22,154 bases of DNA. Source: Ardenticatenaceae bacterium. GTDB lineage: Bacteria; Chloroflexota; Anaerolineae; Promineifilales; Promineifilaceae. How positions within the stretch are numbered: position 1 is the first letter of the stretch; every line of letters begins with the position of its first letter. Position numbers and translations under genes: made by a program. Of this stretch, positions 15,610 through 22,154 are shown one piece after another. The notes below the pieces were generated by a model, which made no database searches, was not told the origin of the DNA, and was given only the letters and a program-made list of their open reading frames with translations. The DNA lies in contig JACKBR010000068.1 of the NCBI GenBank assembly GCA_020634495.1, positions 1-22,154 of the forward strand, written 5' to 3'.

Positions 15610-18317
15610 CTACTCAGTCGGCCAGCTGTCTTCGATTTGCTGGAAGACAGTTTCTGTGTCGGTGCCGCTGACCCAATCCACCATGCCGCTCCAGAAGGTG
15701 CCTGCGCCCACTTCGGCGGGCATCAGGTCAGAGGCGTCAAAGCGGAGCGTGGTCGCGCCCTGCAAGATTTCGGCCTGGGCCTGATCGACGTAGCTGCCGT
15801 ACCAGTCGGCGGGCACGCTGCGGTTGGGGAGATGAACCCACCAGCCTCAACCCAGCCCTTGGCGGCATCGGCCGTGGCCAGGTATTCGATGACGGCCAGC
15901 ACTTCAGGCCGGTCGCTGAAGGCGGCAAACACATCACCACCACCGAGGACGGGACGGCCGTATGCTTCATCAATTGGCGGCAGGTAGAAGAACGAGCTGT
16001 CTACGCCAGCCACTTTGCCTTCGGGCCAGAAGTCAGGAATCCAGCCTGCCTGACGATGCATCCAGCACTGCGGCCCAGCGTCGTCAAACATCGGGGTTTG
16101 CGTGTCGCCGACCCAGATCGTCAGGATGCCAGTCGTGCCGCCGTAAACGTAATCCTCGTTAAACCAGATGTCGCCTACGATGTTGGCCGCATTCACCACG
16201 GCCGGATCGTTGAACGGAATTTCATGATTCACCCATTGGTCATAGGTTTCTGGCGGCGCGGTGCGCAGCAGCACATCCTCGATCCAGTCGGTGGCCACCC
16301 AGCCGGTGACGCCGCCGTGCTCCATGCTGACGCACCAGGGCGTGCCGCCATCGGCCACGATTTGGTCGCTCAGGGCAATCAGATCATCCCAGGTTTCGGG
16401 GATTTCGTAGCCAGCGTCGGCAAACGCCTGCACCGGGTACCAGACGATGCTCTTGGTGCTGGCGCGAAGAAGACGCCAGAAAGCTGTCCGTCCACCGTGC
16501 CCAGATTGATCCAGGCGTCGCTGTAATCTGCGGCAAGCTGTTCAGCGTTGATGTTGGCACCCAAATCAACCACGGAGCCGTCGCGCACGAACTCGGCCAG
16601 CAAGCCCGGCTGCGGGAAGCCAGCGATGTCGGGGCGTCGCCGCCCTCGACGCGCACGGTGATCAGCGTCTCAAACTCGGACGAGCCTTCGTACTGAATGT
16701 CGATGCCGGTGCGTTCGGCAAAGTCGGCCAGGGTGTTGACAAAGCTTTCGCCCTCGCCTTCGGTCCATTTGCCAAAGATGGTGACGGTCGTGCCGTCGTA
16801 TTCGCCAGCTTCGGCCGCCGCAAGATGTTCGTAACCGCCCGTTTCTTCGGCAGCTTCCTCTTCTTCGGCGTCGCCCGTGCCGCCCAGACCGGTTTCGGCG
16901 TCGGGCCAGCTGGCTTCGATGTTGGCAAAGACGGTTTCGGTGTCTTCGCCGCCAACCCAGTCCACCATGCCGCTCCAGAAGGTGCCTGCGCCTACTTCGG
17001 CGGGCATCAGGTCGGAGGCGTCAAAGCGGAGCGTGGTGGCATTTGCAGAATTTCGGCCTGGGCCTGATCGACGTAGCTGCCGTACCAATCAGCAGGGGAC
17101 GTTGCGATTGGGGAGATGAAGCCACCGGCTTTCACCCAGGTTTCAGCGCCTTCGGGCAGGGAGAGGTATTCCATGAGAGCGGCCGTTTCTGGCCGGGTAT
17201 TAAACGCAGAGAAACATCACCACCACCGAGCACGGGACGGCCGTATGCCTCATCAATTGGGGGGCAGGTAGAAGAACGAACTGTCTTCGCCAGCTACTTT
17301 GCCTTCGGGCCAGAAGTCAGGAATCCAGCCAGCCTGACGGTGCATCCAGCACTGCGGCCCAGCGTCGTCGAACATCGGGGTTTGCGTGTCGCCCACCCAA
17401 ATCGTCAAGATGCCGGTCGTGCCGCCGTAGACGTAATCTTCGTTAAACCAGATGTCGCCCACAATGTTAGCCGCATTCACCACGGCCGGATCGTTGAAGG
17501 GAATTTCATGATTCACCCATTGGTCGTAGGTTTCCGGCGAGGCGGTGCGCAGCAGCACATCTTCCACCCAGTCGGTGGCCACCCAGCCAGTCACGCCGCC
17601 GTGCTCCATGCTGATGCACCAGGGCGTGCCGCCGTCGGCCACAATTTGGTCGCTGAGGGCGATCAGTTCATCCCATGTTTCAGGAATTTCGTAGCCAGCA
17701 TCGGCAAAGGCCTGCACCGGATACCAGACGATGCTCTTGGTGCTGGCACGGTAGAACACGCCAGAGAGCTGATTGTTGACGGTGGCCAGATTCATCCAGG
17801 CTTCGCTGTAGTTGGCGTTGAGTTCATCGACGTTCAGGAATTGGGCGTGATCGGGAATGGCCCCTTCCTGCACAAATTGAGCCATCAGCCCTGGCTGGGG
17901 GAAGCCAGCGATGTCGGGGGCGTCGCCACCTTCAACCCGCACCGTGATGAGCGTTTCAAACTCGGCCGAGCCTTCGTACTGCACGTCGATGCCGGTGGCT
18001 TCTTCAAAGGGAGCCAGGGCGGCAACAAAGTTTTCGCCTTCTGCTTCGGTCCATTTGCCAAAGACGGTGACGGTGCCGCCAGAAAATTCGCCCGCTTTGG
18101 CGCGTTCCAGGAAGGAAGCGGCATCTTCAGCCGGGGTTTCGGCGGTGTCGGTTGTTTCTTCGGCAGGTTCATCGGCGGGTTCATCGGCCGTTTCTTCAGT
18201 TGTTTCGGTTGTGGTATCTGCTTCAGAATCGGTATCGGTGGCTTGCGGCCGTTCGCCACAGGCTACAATGAGCAGGGCGATAAGGGCAAATAATAAAACA
18301 AGCGTGTACTTGCGCAT
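15610..18317 (-). pseudogene. lipoprotein with two tandem sugar-binding (SBP) modules, several frame breaks
   Basis: Extracellular substrate-binding component of the ABC importer. It starts at 18317 after AAGGAGAGA with MRKYTLVLLFALIALLIVAC, a lipoprotein signal with Cys20 as anchor, then a Thr/Glu/Asp-rich linker to about residue 80. Module 1 runs from TVTVFGKWTEAEGENF to ETVFANIEASWP at about 16903. There is no stop; the same open frame continues through an acidic linker (GDAEEEEAAEETGGYEHL) into module 2, TVTIFGKWTEGEGESF, ending FQQIEDSWPTE and a TAG at 15610. The modules are close paralogues (CWMHRQAGWIPDFWPEGKVA in both). The total is about 902 codons, twice the usual size. Frame breaks lie near 17262, 17207, 17100, 17040, 16625, 16455 and 15820. 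The join itself (about 17050-16635) is in one unbroken frame. The substrate is presumably GlcNAc or chito-oligosaccharide, from context only. Confidence 0.85.
15613..18070 (-). repeat. tandem duplication of the SBP module
   Basis: Module 1 (about 16903-18070) and module 2 (about 15613-16780) align along their whole length. The middle part (17235-17740 against 15955-16440) is about 90% or more identical in DNA, with mostly silent changes, while the N-terminal parts are more diverged. Each carries one ACGGCCGT at the equivalent place (17237-17244 and 15954-15961). Confidence 0.9.
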
Positions 18318-18335
18318 TTTTAATCTCTCCTTCTG

Positions 18336-18351
18336 CCTACAAATGTGTAGG
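18336..18351. repeat. short hairpin in the binding-protein gene leader
   Basis: CCTACA-AATG-TGTAGG forms a 6-bp stem just upstream of the AAGGAGA ribosome-binding site of the SBP gene. It might affect translation or mRNA stability; this is position-based inference. Confidence 0.5.
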
Positions 18352-18362
18352 TAGCATTAAAG

Positions 18363-18421
18363 CGGCTCTCTCGACTGGTGGGATAAAGCCAATGTTTTCT
18401 GGGAAAGTTTTGAGAGAGCCG
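18363..18421. promoter_or_regulatory. 10-bp inverted repeat upstream of the SBP gene
   Basis: CGGCTCTCTC (18363-18372) and GAGAGAGCCG (18412-18421) are perfect inverted copies 39 bases apart, 46 bp or more upstream of the SBP start. The spacing fits two half-operators on one DNA face or a weak hairpin. No convincing promoter boxes could be placed. Confidence 0.4.
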
Positions 18422-18503
18422 TGCCAAAAGGGAGCTATGTCGAAAACAGTGTGCTTTTAGGGTATTATTTTTATGGTTGAGGGATCACCTCCTTTAGCTA
18501 AGG

Positions 18504-18546
18504 TAACGCCACAATTCTGGATTTCGCAGCCCGGTTTGTGGCGTTA
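18504..18546. repeat. 11-bp inverted repeat in the kinase-SBP junction
   Basis: TAACGCCACAA (18504-18514) pairs with TTGTGGCGTTA (18536-18546) across 21 bases. It could be part of a termination or processing structure between the kinase and the transporter operon. Confidence 0.55.
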
Positions 18547-18561
18547 TCTGCTTTGAATGTA

Positions 18562-18583
18562 GGTCAAGTTTTTAAACTTGACC
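18562..18583. terminator. perfect palindrome at the kinase stop codon, possible terminator
   Basis: Arms GGTCAAGTTT (18562-18571) and AAACTTGACC (18574-18583) are separated by two bases. The stop codon of the kinase lies at its centre. A long U-run does not follow, so termination is uncertain. Confidence 0.45.
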
Positions 18584-19528
18584 CACTTCTACTGTTTGAT
18601 TGGCAAGATGCACAGCACCCCACACGCCAGGGTTGTAGTCTGGCGGAATCAGGTGCAATTTTTCGTCTAGCAGCAGTTCGGCCGCCAGGGTGGATTGTTG
18701 CCGCAGGCGGGCCAATTCGTGCAAAATGGGGGCCAAAAATGCGTCGCCGCTGCGGGTGACGCCGCCGCCCAGCACAATTTTTTCCACGTCGTAGGTCATG
18801 ATGAGCCATTGAACGGCCCGGCTGAGATGCTGGCTGACGCGCTGCACCACGCGCTGTGCGGCCGGGTTGCCCTGAACGGCCGTTTCATAAACATCCCCTG
18901 CATTTTTCCCATTGGTTGTGGGATCGGCATCGTGCATTTGGCGGAGGATGGCAGGCCCGGCAACGATGGTTTCCAGGCAGCCGTGCAATCCGCAGTTGCA
19001 CAAACGGCCGTCTGGTTCCGCAATCATGTGCCCAATTTCGCCCGCCATGCCGTTGTGCCCCCGGTAGAGACGGCCGTGCAAAATCACGCCCGCCGCCAGC
19101 CCCGTGCCAATACTCAGATAGGCCATGCTTTGCACTGGCTCCGTCTGGCGCAAATAATCAAACGCGCCAATGGCCGCCGTGCGCACGTCGTTTTCTAAAA
19201 AGGCAGGCGCTTTGAAGCGAGCTGCAAGGGTTGGCCCCAGGGGAAAGGCCTGCAAATTAAGGTTGACAGCCAGCTTCACAATTCCAGTCGTGGGATCCAC
19301 CTGGCCGGGAACGCCCAGGCCGATGCTTTGAATTTGCTGCGGCGTAGCGTTGGCTTCAGCCAGCACAGCGTGGATGGCCCGGGTGATGGTGTCCAGCAGT
19401 TCATCGGGGTTGGCGCTGCGGGTGGGCACAACAGCCTGCCCCAAAACACACCCACTGGGGTCTGCCAGCAAAACGGCCGTTTTGGTACCGCCAACATCTA
19501 ATCCCACAAAAAGCTGCGCTGTCTGCAT
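18572..19528 (-). CDS. ROK-family sugar kinase, probable N-acetylglucosamine kinase or glucokinase
   Basis: Cytoplasmic kinase that phosphorylates a hexose using ATP; within this cluster the likely substrate is GlcNAc, producing the substrate of NagA. It has 318 residues, standard ROK size. The ATP-binding motif is GLDVGGTKTAVL (9-20), the catalytic Asp is D114 in LENDVRTAAIGAF, SIGTGLAAGVI follows (139-149), and the ROK zinc signature is GEIGHMIAEPDGRLCNCG with HGCLE (His167, Cys177, Cys179, Cys184). It starts MQTAQLFVGL at 19528 with AAGGAAC upstream. It has no helix-turn-helix, so it is an enzyme rather than a repressor. It follows the ROK repressor gene in the same direction. Glucokinase is the main alternative, since specificity cannot be read directly. 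Confidence 0.9.
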   Translation of the reverse strand: MQTAQLFVGLDVGGTKTAVLLADPSGCVLGQAVVPTRSANPDELLDTITRAIHAVLAEANATPQQIQSIGLGVPGQVDPTTGIVKLAVNLNLQAFPLGPTLAARFKAPAFLENDVRTAAIGAFDYLRQTEPVQSMAYLSIGTGLAAGVILHGRLYRGHNGMAGEIGHMIAEPDGRLCNCGLHGCLETIVAGPAILRQMHDADPTTNGKNAGDVYETAVQGNPAAQRVVQRVSQHLSRAVQWLIMTYDVEKIVLGGGVTRSGDAFLAPILHELARLRQQSTLAAELLLDEKLHLIPPDYNPGVWGAVHLANQTVEVGQV

Positions 19529-19537
19529 AAAAGTTCC

Positions 19538-19618
19538 TTCTCAAAGGGAGATTAGAGACTGGAGACTGGAGATTGAAAGCTGCGAATCTCCAATCTCTAG
19601 TCTCCAATCTCCAATCTC
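19538..19618. repeat. GGAGATT-type repeat (family C, copy 2)
   Basis: Starts TTCTCAAAGGGAGATT as in copy 1, then repeated GACTGGA/GGAGATT units, followed by their inverse (AATCTCC, AGTCTCC). It fills the gap from the repressor stop to 10 bp before the kinase ATG, the same position relative to the next gene as copy 1. Confidence 0.8.
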
Positions 19619-20823
19619 TAAATCACACCAAGTCCCTGGCTCAAAATCAGCGCCGAGGCCCCCAGCAATACCAGGTTGGATTCAGTGGTGGCGTATTGAA
19701 CGGCCGTATCCACTACCAGCTTGGGCAGCACCCGTCGCGCCATGCTGGTTTGCACCGCGCCGATGAATAACGCGCCCGTTTGGGCCACGTCGCCAGCAAT
19801 CACAATGCGGTTCACGTTGAGAATGCCCACCAGATTAGCCACTGCCAGCCCCAAAAAGTCGCCAGCCTGCGTCACGATTTGTTGGGCGACGGCATCCCCC
19901 TGCTGGCACGCCTGGCGCAAAATGTCCCAGGTGAGAGGGCTGCCGGACGGCCGTAACGTGGCCAGCAGCGAATCTGGATTTTGGGCAGCGGCCGTTTCTG
20001 CCTGGCGCAGCATGGCGCGCACGCTGGCCACCGTTTCCAGACAGCCATAATTGCCACAGCTGCACAAATCGCCATTGTTTACCACGCTGACATGCCCAAT
20101 TTCCCCCGCGCCAAAGCCTTCACCGGAGAAGATACGGCCGTTTAGCACAATGCCGGAGCCAATGCCCTGCCCCATTTTGATGAGCACCAAATTGCGCGTG
20201 TCGTCGTCGCCGTAGGAATATTCCGCCAGGGCGGCTAGATGGCTGTCGTTGGCAATGTGTACAGGGAAAGGGTAGCGGTCGGCCAGCAATTGCTGTAAGG
20301 GCAGATCGCGCCAGTCCAGATTGACAGATTGTTTCACCAGCCCGGCATCGGCGTCGATGAGGCCGGGACTGCCCAGGGCCATTCCCAAAATGGGCGCGGA
20401 AACATTGTCCAGAAGCTGATCAACCAGTTCATAAACCAAATCGAGAGCGGCCTGGGCGGTACGGCCGTTTACCGGCAAGCTAACCTGCTTTTCAAAATGG
20501 CCGCGCAAATTGATCAACGCTCCGGTGAACTGCTCATTGCCCAAATCAAGGCAAATGAGCTGGCGGGCATCGGCCACCATGCTCAGCATGATGGGGGGCT
20601 TGCCGCCCAGAGATGGCCCATAGCCCGTTTCCGCCACGATGCCCTTGTCTAAATATCCTGCCACGATGTTTGAAACGGTAGCCCGGGTTAATCCGGTCAT
20701 CCGTGCCAAATCCGCCCGGCTCACATCACCAGCTTCGTAAATGGTTTTGAGGACAAGACGCGCATTGTGATGTTTTGTGTGTTGTCGCGTGGCTTTTTTA
20801 ATGGATGTTTGGGATCGGGCCAT
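19618..20823 (-). CDS. ROK-family transcriptional repressor (NagC/XylR type)
   Basis: DNA-binding regulator expected to control the amino-sugar cluster and release DNA on binding the sugar or its phosphate. It has 401 residues. The N-terminal winged helix-turn-helix (about 20-65) contains DVSRADLARMTGLTRATVSN and GYLDKGIVAETG. The ROK domain follows (LDLGNEQFTGALINL, IANDSHLAALAEYSYG, KMGQGIGSGIVLNGRIFSGE) with zinc signature GEIGHVSVVNNGDLCSCGN and YGCLE. The phosphate-loop DxGGT of kinases is replaced by LDLGNEQ, fitting a regulator without kinase activity. The start at 20823 has no strong ribosome-binding site, so translation may be weak, as is common for repressors. A promoter with paired operator-like sites lies immediately upstream. 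It is first in the run of minus-strand sugar genes. Five ACGGCCGT-type sites lie within. Confidence 0.92.
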   Translation of the reverse strand: MARSQTSIKKATRQHTKHHNARLVLKTIYEAGDVSRADLARMTGLTRATVSNIVAGYLDKGIVAETGYGPSLGGKPPIMLSMVADARQLICLDLGNEQFTGALINLRGHFEKQVSLPVNGRTAQAALDLVYELVDQLLDNVSAPILGMALGSPGLIDADAGLVKQSVNLDWRDLPLQQLLADRYPFPVHIANDSHLAALAEYSYGDDDTRNLVLIKMGQGIGSGIVLNGRIFSGEGFGAGEIGHVSVVNNGDLCSCGNYGCLETVASVRAMLRQAETAAAQNPDSLLATLRPSGSPLTWDILRQACQQGDAVAQQIVTQAGDFLGLAVANLVGILNVNRIVIAGDVAQTGALFIGAVQTSMARRVLPKLVVDTAVQYATTESNLVLLGASALILSQGLGVI

Positions 20824-20833
20824 CAGGGACTCA

Positions 20834-20892
20834 ACTTAGTAAGTTCATTAAACATACTTAGTAATATAACCCATCTATGGCTCCGTCGTCAA
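20834..20892 (-). promoter_or_regulatory. sigma70-like promoter with two operator-like sites for the ROK repressor gene
   Basis: On the minus strand -35 TTGACG (20887-20892) and -10 TATATT (20863-20868) are 18 bases apart. ACTTAGTAA occurs twice (20834-20842 and 20856-20864), 22 bp apart, about two helix turns. The first extends to the odd palindrome ACTTAGTAAGT. They overlap the -10 box and start region, where a repressor would block transcription. Autoregulation by the ROK protein is inferred. Confidence 0.55.
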
Positions 20893-20930
20893 TGCTTTTT
20901 TGATGCTCACCAATTATTTAGCAACGCAGA

Positions 20931-20958
20931 TGGCAACGTGAAAGATAGTTGCTATACT
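20931..20958 (+). promoter_or_regulatory. possible promoter of the P-type ATPase gene
   Basis: TATACT (20953-20958) is a good -10 box; the -35 candidate TGGCAA (20931-20936), 16 bases away, is weak. A small inverted repeat CAAGC-AAT-GCTTG follows at 20976-20988 between this and the gene start. Confidence 0.3.
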
Positions 20959-21046
20959 GATCTGTGTGGTTCAGGCAAGCAATGCTTGGCAGCAGCTAAC
21001 GTAAATTGCGGCTATCCATAAATTCATCCCAATCTGAGAAAAAATT

Positions 21047-22154
21047 ATGCAAATCTGGCATACCCAAACTGTTGAATCAATTATTTCGGAATTAAATACA
21101 AATCTTGAGACGGGTCTAGACGATACGGCCGTCCAGCAGCGATTGCAGCAAGTCGGCCGTAACGAACTCATCAGCAAAGGTGGCAAACACCCCCTGCGGC
21201 TGCTGTGGGAGCAGGCCAGCAGCACGATGGTGCTGATTTTGATTGTGGCGACGGTGCTCTCTGGTTTCCTGGGCAAGGTCACCGAGGCGGCGGCCATTGG
21301 GGCCATTGTGGTGCTGTTTGTGATTTTGGGCTTTGTGCAAGAGTACCGCGCCGAACAGGCGATGGCGGCGCTGAAGAAGCTGGCGGTGCCGGTGGTGCGC
21401 GTGCTGCGCAACGGCCGTTGGCAAGAAATGCCCGCCCTCGATTTGGTGCCAGGAGACATGATCTCCTTAGAAGCTGGCAATGCCATCCCGGCTGACGTGC
21501 GCCTGACCACCAGCGCCAATCTGCGCGTGCAGGAAGCGGCGCTCACGGGCGAATCGGAAGCGGTGGAAAAGAGTACGGCCGTTCTGGAAAACGAAATTTC
21601 CCCGCTAGGCGACCGGCGCAACATGGCCTACATGGGCACCAACGTAACCTACGGGCGGGGAACGGCCGTTGTGGTAGCCACCGGCATGAAAACCGAACTG
21701 GGCAAAATCGCCACGCTCATTCAGGATGTGCCAGACAGCACGACGCCGCTGCAAAGGCAGCTGGACCAGGTGGGGCGGCAGCTGGCGCTGGCTGGCGTGG
21801 TCATTGCCGTGTTGGTGATGATCATCGGCTTGGTGCAGGGGGAAACGCTGGAGGAGATGTTTTTAACGGCCGTTTCCGTCGCCGTCGCTGTGATTCCCGA
21901 AGGCTTGCCCGCCGTGGTGACCATCACCCTGGCCCTGGGTGCCCAGCGAATGCTGCGACGGGCGGCACTCATTCGCAAGCTGCCTGCCGTGGAAACCTTG
22001 GGTGCGGTCACCATCATCTGCTCAGACAAAACTGGCACGCTCACCGTCAATCGCATGACTGTCACCATTCTGGACGTGGCCGGGCACTTTTTGGAACTGG
22101 CGGGCACCAGCGATAAGCCTGCATCATCTTACCGTATTGCCGCCGGGCCAGATG
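21047..22154 (+). CDS. P2-type cation-transporting ATPase (calcium-pump-like), 3' end beyond window
   Basis: Membrane pump that moves cations using ATP through a phospho-aspartate intermediate. The frame is open from ATG 21047 (MQIWHTQTVESIISELNTNL) to the window end, 369 residues of a protein usually near 900. Visible features are an N-terminal cation-ATPase domain (about 1-55), helices at about 60-100, actuator motif LTGES (166-170), helices at about 245-290 with VAVAVIPEGLPAVVTITLAL (ion-binding PEGLP at 284-288), and the phosphorylation motif CSDKTGTLT with Asp327. PEGLP and overall layout place it in the P2A/P2B group with Ca2+ pumps; the ion itself is inferred, and Na+ or mixed specificity is possible. 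A weak GAGAA lies before the start. Five exact ACGGCCGT sites occur in it. It is transcribed away from the ROK repressor. Confidence 0.93.
   Translation, partial: MQIWHTQTVESIISELNTNLETGLDDTAVQQRLQQVGRNELISKGGKHPLRLLWEQASSTMVLILIVATVLSGFLGKVTEAAAIGAIVVLFVILGFVQEYRAEQAMAALKKLAVPVVRVLRNGRWQEMPALDLVPGDMISLEAGNAIPADVRLTTSANLRVQEAALTGESEAVEKSTAVLENEISPLGDRRNMAYMGTNVTYGRGTAVVVATGMKTELGKIATLIQDVPDSTTPLQRQLDQVGRQLALAGVVIAVLVMIIGLVQGETLEEMFLTAVSVAVAVIPEGLPAVVTITLALGAQRMLRRAALIRKLPAVETLGAVTIICSDKTGTLTVNRMTVTILDVAGHFLELAGTSDKPASSYRIAAGPD

Noticed and set aside
17043..18293. Long plus-strand ORF of 416 codons
   Set aside because: It lies antisense to the SBP modules, which have a signal peptide, ribosome-binding site and family motifs; the plus-strand frame is a shadow of GC-rich coding sequence.
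20971..22107. Minus-strand ORFs over the ATPase gene
   Set aside because: The plus strand has TGES, PEGLP and DKTGT in one open frame; the opposite ORFs are shadows.
1..22154. tRNA, rRNA or riboswitch genes
   Set aside because: No cloverleaf, rRNA core or recognised aptamer sequence was seen in the intergenic stretches by eye; a covariance search would be needed to exclude small RNAs.

Overview
The window looks like chromosomal DNA of a free-living, sugar-scavenging bacterium, most likely Chloroflexota (Anaerolineae/Caldilineae-like). This is an inference from gene types and style, not a proven placement: an EAD7-NACHT-membrane protein, sugar ABC permeases with a long N-terminal extension, and ROK-controlled amino-sugar genes. 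There are no rRNA or tRNA genes and no CRISPR array. The palindrome ACGGCCGT occurs 39 times exactly, about once per 570 bp, where well under one copy is expected by chance.

Layout. 1-398 (-): 5' part of a tag DNA glycosylase gene cut by the window edge. 530-1138 (-): LysE-type exporter, followed by a gene-poor stretch with a possible TetR remnant. 1564-4398 (-): a full-length uvrA whose middle is broken by many small indels. 4553-9144: an accessory island with three REPIN-like inverted-arm repeats, a RAYT (HUH, REP-associated) transposase, an IS1-like element with terminal inverted repeats and an 8-bp target duplication, and the EAD7-NACHT-transmembrane gene it has split in two. 9149-20823: an amino-sugar (GlcNAc/chitooligosaccharide) gene cluster, all on the minus strand. 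21047-end (+): the 5' part of a P2-type cation ATPase gene.

The amino-sugar cluster, in transcription order, is: ROK repressor (with a sigma70-like promoter and paired operator-like sites), ROK sugar kinase, a lipoprotein with two complete substrate-binding modules in tandem, two ABC permeases, a GH3 beta-N-acetylhexosaminidase, NagA deacetylase and a SIS-type GlcN-6-P deaminase/isomerase. It is a plausible complete route: import, cleavage, phosphorylation, deacetylation, deamination. No transporter ATPase is present, so one encoded elsewhere must be shared. Nearly every gene junction in the cluster carries a hairpin-capable repeat from one of three small families (CACAGAG type, GGTAATC type, GGAGATT type) or another palindrome.

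Caution: uvrA, the GH3 gene, both permeases and the binding-protein gene contain repeated single-base frame breaks, clustered at about 2.3-4.0 kb and 12.3-17.3 kb, several in homopolymers. Comparing the two binding-protein modules with each other shows that at least some look like sequencing or assembly errors rather than gene decay. The IS insertion in the NACHT gene is different: its signature is clean and it is a real disruption.
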